From Euglena gracilis (lineage: Eukaryota; Euglenida; Euglenophyceae; Euglenales), in assembly GCA_039621445.1 (NCBI GenBank), contig CP154956.1:50021302-50085301 (forward strand): a stretch of 64,000 nucleotides of DNA. Reading direction: 5' to 3'. The notes under the pieces were generated by a model that did no database searches, was not told where the DNA came from, and saw only the letters and a program-made list of their open reading frames with translations. Position numbers and translations under genes: made by a program. Below, one piece after another: positions 11,284-20,676 of this stretch (within the stretch, counting starts at the first letter, position 1; the number at the start of each line of letters is the position of its first letter).

Positions 11284-11560
11284 ATCTCCAAAATGTCTGT
11301 CAAGATGTCATTTCAGGGTCAAGTTCAAGTCAAGATGTCAAGTTCAAGTGCGACATTCCAAGGAATCTGGGTGGAAAAAAGTTGTCATGTCAAGATTTCA
11401 ATTTCCCAAGGTTAATCTGTGAAGGATTTCTGTCATCATTTTCAAGTTTTCAAGTTCCCAAGGGCAATCTGTTCAGGATCCAAGGTGCGATGTCCAAGAT
11501 TTCAAGTTCCTAAGTTCAAGATGTCAAGTTTCAACGTCATTGGTCAAGTTCCCCCAGGAG
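11284..11560. repeat. degenerate CAAGATGTCAAGTT-type simple repeat
   Basis: TCAAG, TCAAGTT and CAAGATGTCA recur irregularly over about 280 bp. It lies between the two 280-bp direct repeats. Confidence 0.65.
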
Positions 11561-11928
11561 ATTTCGGCGCAAGGAGCCTGGCCTCGTAAAAAACAGTGAT
11601 CAGGGTTGTGCAACAGCCCTACAAATGCACATCTGGTGACTATCTTCGAGTTCGTCTACCTGTTGCTGCTGTGATGGCTGTGGTGTGTGCCGCCTCCCCG
11701 TTCGGTGCTGCGCCGCTTCAAGGGGGCTCTGCAGGGTCGCCGAAACCCCGACTGGACCCCATGGGGGGGTCATGTCGTACGGGGTAGGTCGTACAACATG
11801 GCTTCCTAAGGTGGAAAGGCTGGGGGGTAGGGGTGCCCCACATGGAATTTATCTGTGGATTTGGACGTGTTTACGATTATCTCTGGATTCAAAGTTTTTA
11901 CCATTTAAATTTGCCATGTCGCTGCTGC

Positions 11929-12415
<487 letters not shown>

Positions 12416-12503
12416 GTGAATTTTTACCTCCGGCCCGCTCATTTTTTACTTCCGTTTTGGACAATTGTCTGGCAATTGTTTTAGGGAAGGGGGGTGTGAG
12501 AGG

Positions 12504-12783
12504 GGGCCAGATTTGATATTTCTTTTTGTGAGAGATGCCAGCAGAAATTAGGAATTGCCTCACAGATATTTTTGCGGAATTATATTTTTCACAAGCACGC
12601 TGGCAAACAGTGTACAAGTTTGCGTGGGACTCTGAACTGGAATCAAGTATCAAGTCTTGTCTTCTGGGGCGCTGTGTGGGGTAGTTTGGGAAGAAGAGGC
12701 CTGAAGACTGAAAATTTGGTTCTGCCAGAAGTCTGATGTGGTGAAATTATCTGGACACACTGAACCATCCACCAACTAGCAAC
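12504..12783. repeat. 280-bp direct repeat, right copy
   Basis: Partner of 10695-10978. The pair is about 1.8 kb apart and encloses the CAAG-rich tract and the microsatellite. Confidence 0.75.
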
Positions 12784-13127
12784 GTACAGCCGCACCTTGA
12801 CGATTGCCAGTGGATACCAAGGGTCGTTAAGGGAGTGTGTAGGTTGAGGAGGCCAACAGGCAACACCCAAGTGGATGTGCAAGCCTTTCCGAGCTGGACG
12901 CAATCAAGCGCACCCCCTCGGTGGACACTTGGACGGCGCTATTCACTAAGAATTGTTCATTTACGCTGAGTAGCCCCCAGGTGCAGCCCCCCCGAAAATT
13001 TACATTTTTTTTTTACAGGGCTCGGCTCTTTATTAGGATTGAAACTGTATTTGTTGCTGTGCCAAATTATTAAGTTAAAGAATCAAATGAGTTCAAACGT
13101 CAAAATTAAAGACTTTGAAAAGCACCA

Positions 13128-13439
13128 ATGTCTTCATTTTTCAAACAATCTGCATCTGTATCTTCACCAACACTAACACACACCTCACTTATCCACCACT
13201 TGTCACAAGGGCAGCCTTATGGAGGAACTACCTCCCAAGTGGCCCTTATGGGCTCAAATTACGAAGATCCCGCGCGGGTTGCATCACCAGGTTTCCCTTC
13301 CTACGGACCTCCGGAGAGACAACACCTACACTGTGAGTCCATCTCTTTCAAATCCTTTGGTAAATCCTCCACGGCACTTTCCATATTAGGCACCCTTTCC
13401 TCTCCACCGTTTGACGATGCTCGATTGACGTGCAATTGA
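13128..13439 (+). CDS. hypothetical Ser/Pro-rich protein
   Basis: A 103-codon frame starts at an ATG and is rich in Ser, Pro and Gly (GSNYEDPARVASPGFPSYG). No domain is recognised. The opposite strand (13483-13301) is also open, so the coding strand is uncertain. The rest of 12784-13596 holds nothing recognisable. Confidence 0.25.
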   Translation: MSSFFKQSASVSSPTLTHTSLIHHLSQGQPYGGTTSQVALMGSNYEDPARVASPGFPSYGPPERQHLHCESISFKSFGKSSTALSILGTLSSPPFDDARLTCN

Positions 13440-13950
13440 GAAAAATGAAGGCCATGAGGGCCGACAAAAAGAACAGCTCGCAAGGTTTTGAATTTGGTTC
13501 TCCACTCTTTGTGTTTTGTCGTCTGCTTTTGTGAAGAATGTTTACTGTCCTCCTGTTTGTCCCTGCGTCACACGTGGTACTGCAAGTTCCTTCCGTTTAT
13601 ATTTGCATTATCAAGGAAACTTGTCCCCCAAGCTGATAAAGTTGAGGGTTTGTCGCCTGTCGAGGGGTTCCGGTTTGGGGTTGCCATTTGTTGCCCAGCA
13701 CTATCAGTACATTCAAAAGTGCTTGCGACATCATCGTTAAAGAACTTGTCGCTGACCTTGCGACACCCGCATGCACAAGGTTGTTTTGAAAGGCTGCCAG
13801 CTGGTATACCCTACAGCCTTGCGTTTGCTTCGAGGAAGGTTGTGACGTCAGTTCCGTGGGTGCCTGCTGCACTGTTCCATAATTCGAAGTTTTTTTGGGA
13901 ACTTGGACACCCAGCTTGGCCCACGTGCACTTGGTGTCCTCTTTCTCGTC

Positions 13951-14017
13951 TTAATTCGCCAGGGTGTTCTCATCGGGTGACTCCTCCCAGTCTGCGGCTT
14001 CAACAACAGTCCAAATG
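13951..14017 (-). pseudogene. 3' end of a coding relic split by the chromovirus
   Basis: Reading leftwards, this continues the frame of 27186-27104 without a shift across the retroelement target site, giving an acidic C-terminus (EESPDENTLAN) and a TAA at 13953-13951. The same frame stays open to about 13597 after that stop, so the stop may be secondary. Function unknown. Confidence 0.45.
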
Positions 14018-15133
14018 TGACGACCTTTTGAGGTCGACCGCCGGGCGGCGGAGTTTTTCCCTTTTAGAAGGCCTTTTGAGGGCGGTTTTGCTCTAATTTT
14101 AAGGCTTTCTAAACATTTCCATTAAAATTCCCTCTCCTAGGGCGCCCATGGTTTGGTTGTGCAAGGAGAGAGATTGAGTGGTGCTAGGTATTCCCAAATG
14201 GTGATTTGGGTTTATTTAGCACATTTTAAGCTTTTTATGCACTTTTCCTTTGGTTTTAAGGGAAAATGTTGGATTTGGTGAGAGCGCTTGCAAGCGCTTG
14301 GATCAGATTTTTCAGAGAGTGGCGCCTGAGTTCCTGGAGTTTTGGCAGGGGTTTGCAAAGCTCAATAATGATGGAATTCAGCATAATTTATCAAAATCAA
14401 GGGGGGAAACCTTGATTTTGACCTGGGTTGGTTGATTTTGATGCAATGGGCAAGGATTTGGGATTTGAGAGCGCTTAGGAATCAGCGCACTCAATCCTAA
14501 ATTTAACTGCCCATCAGGGGCATCAAAATCATATTTTCTCTCACAGGGTTTTCCTCTTTTTTCCTCTTTACCTGTTACACCATTGCATTTGTTGTGGCAA
14601 TTACATCAATTACATTCAATCATTGAACTTGGATTTACAATTGGAATTGCAAATGGAAGATCAACAAATCAACCAAGAAAGCTCATTTGAAGAAGGAGAG
14701 GTTTGTCTTCCCCCCACCTCATCAGTGGGAAAGGGGGCAGGGGGGTGGGACTCTTCAACTCAGGCAACCACAGGCCAATTTTCACCCCAAACCCCCCTTT
14801 TTGGCCCAGAAACTGTGAGAAATGACACCCAGGGGGGGGGGGGTTGGCTCTCACTGGTTCAGCTGAGCAGGGAGGGGTTGAAACCCCAAAGGCACCCCTC
14901 TTGGAGATCCCAGTGACACCCCCCTCAGGGGTCGGGGAGGGTCCACTGGGAGGTTCCTCCCTGGAAATGATGGCCCAGTTTCGGCCACAGGGGGGGCCAG
15001 AATGGGAAAAAATTTCCGACACAAGTCGGCTCGAGGAGCCAAAAAACGATCCTACGCCGGAAACTGGCCCAGGGCGGGGGTTTCCGCTTCACCCCAGTGC
15101 TGCCGGGGGACATGGCGGCACGGGTGTGAAACA
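14018..15133 (+). repeat. 5' LTR of the chromovirus
   Basis: The start is set by TG and by the flanking AATG, and the end by CA just before the PBS. It differs from the 3' LTR by scattered substitutions and by a G-tract length change (12 G at 14832-14843 versus 8 G at 26804), which breaks the gag frame in this copy only. Confidence 0.93.
14283..14497 (+). repeat. LTR palindrome and stem-loop
   Basis: AGCGCTTGCAAGCGCT (14283-14298) is a perfect 16-bp palindrome. A second hairpin (14461-14497) pairs GGATT-TGAG-GCGCT with AGCGC-CTCA-ATCC. Both are kept in the 3' LTR (26255-26270 and about 26433-26469). They may be protein-binding or RNA-structure sites in the U3/R region; the role is not known. 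Confidence 0.7.
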
Positions 15134-16534
15134 TGGTAAGCAGAGGTTTTTCCTCCAGCCTTCAGTCGGAAATTTTGGGTTGGAAATCCCTGCTCAGAAT
15201 GTTTTCTTTGATGATCAGCCATTGGCCCAATCTCAGATGGCAAATCTGACGATTGGAGTTTCGGGGAACAGGGAGTTGGGACCCGAAACCAGTTTGGCTG
15301 AACTCAGAACCCCCACAAATATGGGACAGATGTTGGAATTTTAGGGTGGGGATGGCCAGGTTGTCATTTCCAACCAACCGTGTTTTCCAGAGCCTTTTTC
15401 AGGGGTTTTGCCTTTGCAAAATATGGGGTACGGTTTTGTGCTGCCTGAGTTGCAACCTCTCCCAGACTTTTCATGGGTGCAAAATTTAGGGAATCTGCCA
15501 TCATTACCCGCTTTTGCATTGCCTTTGCCTCCAGCTCAACCAGTTTCTTCAACACCAGCCCAAGAGCCGGTGGCACTTTTGCAGTTTTCCCAACCGTCCC
15601 AGGTAGATGGGCTGGCGAAGGAAACGGCAAGTGCCTCGGCAGGGCAGGGGGGTGATAACCCCAGCCCAGTTTTCTTTGAAAAGCAAGCACAGGGCCATGT
15701 GCTGGGCTTAAACAATAATAATAACTGGGACAGCAACGAGCGGGTCAGAGCAGAAGTGGAGCAGGCAGAGGAAAACCCGAAGGACCACGCCAGCTCTACT
15801 TCTACTCGGCGACCCCGAACACCAGCTTCATCACCAGGTAGTGATGAAGTTCAGCAAAAACGGCTGCACCGTGAGGTTGATCACGGTCAGCCAGCAGCTG
15901 CTGCAGCCCCGCAGCCTCCTCATATTTTCATCGAGGGGGGTGAGGAGGAGGTCCAACCCCCAGCCTATGAAAGTTCTGAAGCCACCCCCAGGGGGGATTC
16001 ACAAAATCAGGGATTTGAAGACCCCTGGGGGCAATTTTTACAAAGTAACAGAGACTTCCAGTGGACTGTGCAGCACCTGACTTTTCGGGTTTTGGCTTTG
16101 GAAAAAGCCAACGAAGAGTGGGTTCTGCAGCAGCAGCAGCAACAACCCCCCGCTGTCGACATCCACCTGGTGGAGCACATGGCTGCACGAATCGAAGAAA
16201 CGGCCAGGGCTGACTGCCTCCATATTTTTGAACTTTTTGAGAAAAAATGTGAGGCCAGGTGCAAATTTCTGTGCAAAAAATTGACGCACAGGCACTTGAA
16301 CTTTTTGTCGGGCAAAGTTTTGAGGAAAATCTGGCCCAGCAGTTTTCTTCGAGCCGTGATCAGTTTTTGGCCCTGAGGCAGGAATTTTTACGAATTTTGG
16401 ACAGCCTGCCACAGGAAATTTTTAAGCAGGTGCAAAATCAGGTGGCTGCCTTACCGACTAAAGGATCTCGCGCTTGAAAATTTTCAGCGGTTTGCTGAGA
16501 ATTTTAAAGCCGCCCAGCCAGCTCAGGGGGGGGG
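14653..16534 (+). pseudogene. gag: chromovirus gag, N-terminal part starting inside the LTR
   Basis: The first ATG (14653) lies in the LTR. In the 3' LTR the same frame is open from 26625 past the LTR end. Here it is broken by the 12-G tract, resumes at 14844, crosses the PBS in frame, meets TAG at 15342 and continues in the same frame to about 16230, where a frameshift near an A6 run moves it. The protein is Pro/Gln/Ser-rich, then has a Q8 tract (about 16121-16146) and long amphipathic helices. A last one-base shift near 16455 leads to ALENFQRFAENFKAAQPAQ, which stops at the inversion breakpoint. Gag is the structural protein of the retrotransposon particle. Ty1 is a known precedent for a gag start inside the LTR. 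Confidence 0.6.
15134..15146 (+). promoter_or_regulatory. primer binding site of the chromovirus
   Basis: TGGTAAGCAGAGG follows the LTR directly. It equals the complement of an animal-type initiator tRNA-Met 3' end (TGGTAGCAGAGG) with one extra A. Element 2 has TGATACGCAGAGG at the same place. Confidence 0.75.
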
Positions 16535-16870
16535 ACTAGCGGCAATGACCTCAAAAAATCCAACCGGGTATCGCCTGTAGTCCCAGGTCAAAATGTCTGT
16601 GTGGGGGTGGAAGTCCGTCCAGGGAGCATTTTCAATTGACAAAACTTCATACCCCCGTTCTGCCAACCGCCTCCCCACCGAACCTGTGCCAGCGAATAAA
16701 TCTAATGCCTGAGGTCGCTGAGCTGATGGTAGGGGGTTGGGTTGTGGCATGTTTGTGTGCAAAATGGGAACCCTTGAACATTTCCCTTCCCTCCAGGAGT
16801 ATCGGGTCCGATTCAAAAATCTGGGGGGCTGATCCAAAGAATGTTTCTCACCACACCCCGAATCAGCCAT
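16535..16870 (-). pseudogene. cytosine-C5 DNA methyltransferase, N-terminal half
   Basis: Reading leftwards from ATG 16870, residues 54-76 form the S-adenosylmethionine site (ALDLFAGTGSVGRRLAERGY, then EVLSIE), followed by DILTWDYRRYPVGFFEVIAAS and the start of the catalytic ASPPC motif, where the frame runs into the inversion breakpoint. The SAM loop and the D-I-L-x-W-D-Y spacing match small phage and giant-virus Dcm-type enzymes, not the large eukaryotic DNMT1/DNMT3 proteins. It starts about 40 bp after the gag stop in another frame. Such enzymes transfer a methyl group to C5 of cytosine. Confidence 0.8.
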
Positions 16871-16908
16871 AAAATCCTGTACAGCCCAGTTTGTTGAATC
16901 AGAAATAT

Positions 16909-19288
16909 TTACACCGTTTTCCTCACAGGGGGGAGAGACACGGCCATGGGCAGCCCCCCCCTTCTCAAACTGCCCCTGGCCCCCCTATTGGGCCCCAGGG
17001 GGAGAAGAGGTGGGCCCACCCCCTTTGACCATGCACCCCCCTTCCCCGAGGAATTTCGCCGAGTGGCTGGCTGCCCTTTACCCTTGGGCTGCCCCTTGCC
17101 TTTTCCATTATTTTGCCAAAATTCCTTAGATTTAGCAAGGGCCTCACTCAGCGGTTTATCACACTCATAAAAATAATGTCCGCCCTCCCCACAGTTGAAG
17201 CATGGATATGGGGACCTGCCCCTACCCGATGCCTGCGGGGTCCAGGTCTGCCCCCCCTTGCCTTGCCGGGCTGGGGGTGCTGGACTTTGGGTTCGCGACC
17301 ATGAAGCTGCACCTGGCCGCGAAGACGAAGAAGGGGACCTGCCCCGCTGGGCTGGCTGGGCTGCCCCCTTATCGCCCTTCGCACCTGGCTGTGGGGCAGA
17401 TTTTGAGGTGTGACCCTGCCCCCTGGCTGCTGGTGCTGGCATGGATGTTGGGGACACCGGGGGGGTCTGGCCTTTTTCCAACACCTGTATTTTCCCTGAG
17501 CCTTTTGTTGTCGATTTGCTGAATAATCTGGGAAAATGGTGCTGATTCAAAGCCAAATCCTGCTTTTCCCGAAGAGCCAACCTGCCCTCGGCAAAAGCAA
17601 ACATTTCCTCAACGGTCATTAGTTGTTCCACCAATTCGGCGTTGAGGAAATTTTCCATTCCCTGCAATTTCCTTCCATTTACGGCTGTTAATTTCAGTGC
17701 CTCCTCCGAAGAACTGAAATAAATAAGGCAAATGGCACCAGGGTGTTTGATAACCACTTTCCGTGGATCAATCCCCCCAGTGATCTGGCTCACACTCCTT
17801 TTAATCCCATCCACTGTGGGATTTGGTATCCCTGTGAGCCTGACAATGGGTTGTTTACGGGCTCGGTTATCCTCCTCTTCTATGCAAAACTTGCTTAAAA
17901 AAGGAGGAATTCTTTCCAAGAATAATCTCCGAGCCTCCCCGGCTGTGGCATCCTTAACATGGTGCCAGGCACTGCAAAATTTAATCCAAAATTCTTGCAG
18001 ATCAGCCCGGGTTATTTTCCCTTCGTTAACCATGGTTACCTCCTGCCATATTTTCCGAGCCGTTAGCCCCTTACTCGAGGCATAACGACTCTGGAACTGG
18101 GCCAATATGGTGGGGTAACTTTATTTAGCTCCATTCAACCGATAGAGCCTGATTTCCTCCCTTAATCTGGGTCCTAAACATGCCTCAAAAACCTGCAGCT
18201 TTTGCAAATCAGAATACGGTTTCCCTGATGTCAACCTGTCCCAGTAAAGATTCTCAACTACGTCAAAATCTTGCCAGGAAATGCTGCCCGATTCATCAAA
18301 ATAGGGCTTAGCACCTCCCTGCAAAATTTCAAAAGCTACTGGGTCACCGATAAAAGGAAAACCCAACCCGTGTCCTGGGTTGGCTGCAGCCCCCCCTGTC
18401 CCGATAGGCCTAATCGAGAAAGCAGGGGCTGCAGAAACGTGTGGAGGGACACACAATGACACAGAAGAAACCACTGCCGTGTCTTGCGTGTCCTCCAAAA
18501 CAAATCCCTCCTCAATAACTAAGGGAGGAGAAATGTTTGAACCTGCAGATTTATTTTGAGAAATAATCTGATCTGAAAAAGCTGGGTCAGCACTGGGCAC
18601 CGTGCTGGCCAGTGAGCTGGAAGGCTGCCCCAGGGGCTGCTGCTGTCCAGCTGACGGCAGGCCCAGCCCCCTTGGCAGCCCGTGAGCAGGCTGCGGCTGG
18701 CCTGCTGGCTGGCCAGGCTGCTGGGCTAGCTGGACGACGGGCTGCTGGGCCAGCTGCTGCCCAGGCTGTGGCAGCTCCACTGGGTGTAGGGGCTGCTGGC
18801 TGCCCTGCCGCAGCCACCACATGTCAGAAATTTTCTGCAAAACCCCTCTCGGTTCTGCAGTTGGGTGTACGGGTCCATTCTTTTGTAAATCCTGCAGCAC
18901 TTTCTGTAACTCGAAAGTGTTCCCCCCAACTTTTGCAAGTCCCTGCCTCATTTCCTCCACCAGCCCACCAATTTTTTTCTCCTGGGAAGAAATCTGCTGA
19001 TTAACACTCTGAAAATTCTGCTGACAATCCGTCAGCAGTTTTTGTATTTCTGAGTGTCGTTTCCCTACTTCATCTGAAATATTCTGGTGCAGTTTTTGAA
19101 TACCCCCACCAAAACCATGGAGGGCTGTATTCATCGCTGAATTTTGTTCACCCAGCTGGCGAACATAATCGGCGAACTGCTGGAGCTGCTGAGCCTGGCC
19201 CTGTACCGTACTACGCAGCGATACCAGGTCAGCCTGAACTTCAATGATCTTGGCAGCGACAACGGCCAGCTCCTGGAGAGTTTCTGCC
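16909..19288 (-). pseudogene. gag: chromovirus gag, central and nucleocapsid part (inverted)
   Basis: One minus-strand frame runs from the breakpoint (19288) to a stop at 16909-16911, broken only by an in-frame TAA at 18123-18121. Order: coiled coil (QELAVVAAKIIEVQADLVSL and following heptads, to about 18900), Gln/Pro-rich linker, a capsid-like helical region (about 18350-17650), a basic Ser/Pro/Gly-rich linker, then one CCHC zinc knuckle CFNCGEGGHYFYEC (about 17196-17155) and a Lys/Gly-rich tail. The knuckle identifies nucleocapsid, which binds genomic RNA. It is the missing continuation of the plus-strand gag that ends at 16534. Confidence 0.85.
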
Positions 19289-20032
19289 TCCCCCTGTAAT
19301 ATTTATTCCACGGCTTATAACCCCAGGCCAAGGGATTTCTCCCAGGCGGATGCCCTGGTGGAGAAAGCCCTGGAAATTATAAATTATTTTCAGCCAAAGT
19401 TGTGGTGGTTGGAGAACCCCCGCACTGGTCTTTTGCGAAATAGGCAGGTGGTGAAAAACCTGCCCTATATCGACATTGATTATTGTCAGTTTTCAGATTG
19501 GGGTTATAAAAAGCCCACACGTTTCTGGTGCTGCCCTGCCATTTCACAATTACGGTCGGTGTTGTGTGATGGCGAATCGTGTCCTAACCTGGTGATGGGG
19601 GACAATGGGCAGCTCCGGCACTGTGAATTGTTGGGGGGCAGAAAAATGAAGTTTACCCCCCGACAAAAAGGAAGAACACCCCCCCTGGTGATTGATTATC
19701 TCCTAAGTGCTGGGGATTTTCTGGGGGGGCAGCCCAAAGAAATTTCCCAAAATTCCCGGGATTTTGAGGAATGGGAAATTCCAGACCGTTGTTGTCATTT
19801 GGCCAACACCTTGAAGGTTAATCAGGTGTTGCCCATTGAGAACGAGCTGCAACTTTTGATGCCATCACAAATGCCCCTTTTGCTCGTCGCCATTCTCGAC
19901 CTCTTTACCCCTTTTTTAACTTCCTCTCCTCGTCTTTCTCTCCTTCACCTCTTGAAGACTCTTCCCTTTCTTATCTACCTAATGGAGATACCAAGCAGCT
20001 CAAAGTTTTGGTGGACACGGGAGCCCAGGTGA
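19289..20032 (+). pseudogene. cytosine-C5 DNA methyltransferase, C-terminal half
   Basis: The frame opens at the right inversion breakpoint with the catalytic Cys (SPCNIYSTAY). It continues through ADALVEKALEIINYFQPKLW, WLENPRTGLL (the ENP motif), LPYIDIDYCQFSDWGYKKPTRFW and a downstream Cys/Gly segment. These motifs and their order match single-domain phage and NCLDV cytosine methylases. With the N-terminal half the enzyme would be about 300 residues, the usual size for that group. The last roughly 60 codons overlap the protease frame, which lies in the -1 phase. A cytosine methylase inside a retrotransposon could mark or mask its own DNA, but that role is inference. Confidence 0.8.
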
Positions 20033-20676
20033 ACCTGGTCAAAAGGTCCATCGTTCCAAAACATTTGGCCAGGTCACCGCGAATGCCAATTAGGCTGGTG
20101 GCTGCCAACGGCCAATGTGTTTTCGGGGGCGACGAGTGTATTAAGTTGGAGTTGGGTTTTCAACACAGGGGTACGGGGCAGGGGGGCACCCAGGCCTTGT
20201 ACCTCGAAGGGGAATTCTACCTCGCGGATATTGAGGTAGATGCTATATTATCATTTCCATGGTTAGCCGAACATGGTTTGGGTATGTTCCCACACCATAA
20301 GGCTTTGGTTTTTGACAACCCTAATCTGATTTTCTTGTACGGGTGGGATACAAGAAATCAGAAAAGGAGATCCCATAAGGGGAAGAAAAAACACAATTCA
20401 CAAAAAAGAATTGGGGTTGTGGTTTCTGACTCCGGTGAATCCCCTGAAAACGTACCAACCACGGAGTCCCTTGAAAATAAAAAAGTGTGGTTGGACCTGC
20501 AAAAAATGAATTTGCACCTACCCTTGCAAGGCTTTGATATGCAACCAAAATTCCTTGGCAAGAAGGAGTTGCATACCATAGCCAAGCATCTCACCGAATC
20601 GCCAGCCGAGGACAAGGCAGTGAATGCCATAATCCAGGCTCGCGACCCGGGTGAGAAGAGGACCCCAGGGTGGTAG
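19861..20676 (+). CDS. retroelement aspartic protease
   Basis: The frame is open from at least 19861, in -1 phase to the methyltransferase. After a Ser-rich linker it has KVLVDTGAQVNLV (active-site DTG, about 20000-20038), RLVAANG, a flap region and AILSFPWLAEHGLGM, which corresponds to the ILG-x-x-W-L block of gypsy proteases. A C-terminal linker ends with TAG at 20674-20676, overlapping the RT frame by 22 nt between stops. It would cleave Gag-Pol. No canonical slippery heptamer was spotted in the overlap. Confidence 0.8.
   Translation, partial: AITNAPFARRHSRPLYPFFNFLSSSFSPSPLEDSSLSYLPNGDTKQLKVLVDTGAQVNLVKRSIVPKHLARSPRMPIRLVAANGQCVFGGDECIKLELGFQHRGTGQGGTQALYLEGEFYLADIEVDAILSFPWLAEHGLGMFPHHKALVFDNPNLIFLYGWDTRNQKRRSHKGKKKHNSQKRIGVVVSDSGESPENVPTTESLENKKVWLDLQKMNLHLPLQGFDMQPKFLGKKELHTIAKHLTESPAEDKAVNAIIQARDPGEKRTPGW

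Larger units (their letters stand above)
16535..19288. other. 2.75-kb internal inversion of gag-methyltransferase segment
   Basis: All coding inside this block is on the minus strand while gag N-terminus, protease and pol outside are on the plus strand. The left breakpoint is a G9 run (16526-16534) and the right one a C5 run (19289-19293). Flipping the block joins gag helix to gag helix (AAQPAQG to EAETLQELAVV) at one end and methyltransferase motif halves (AASPP to CNIYS) at the other. Confidence 0.88.

Noticed and set aside
15364-15690. Minus-strand frame of about 108 codons opposite gag
   Set aside because: It is antisense to the gag reading that is supported by LTR-to-interior continuity; no domain seen.
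18587-19004. Ala/Pro-rich frames in the gag linker, both strands
   Set aside because: Shadows of the GC-rich Gln/Pro linker; the minus-strand gag frame with coiled coil and zinc knuckle explains the region.
19289-20032. Host DNMT1/DNMT3-type gene inserted in the locus
   Set aside because: No accessory domains or introns; motif wording and size fit small viral/phage methylases, and both halves lie between gag and protease within one LTR pair.
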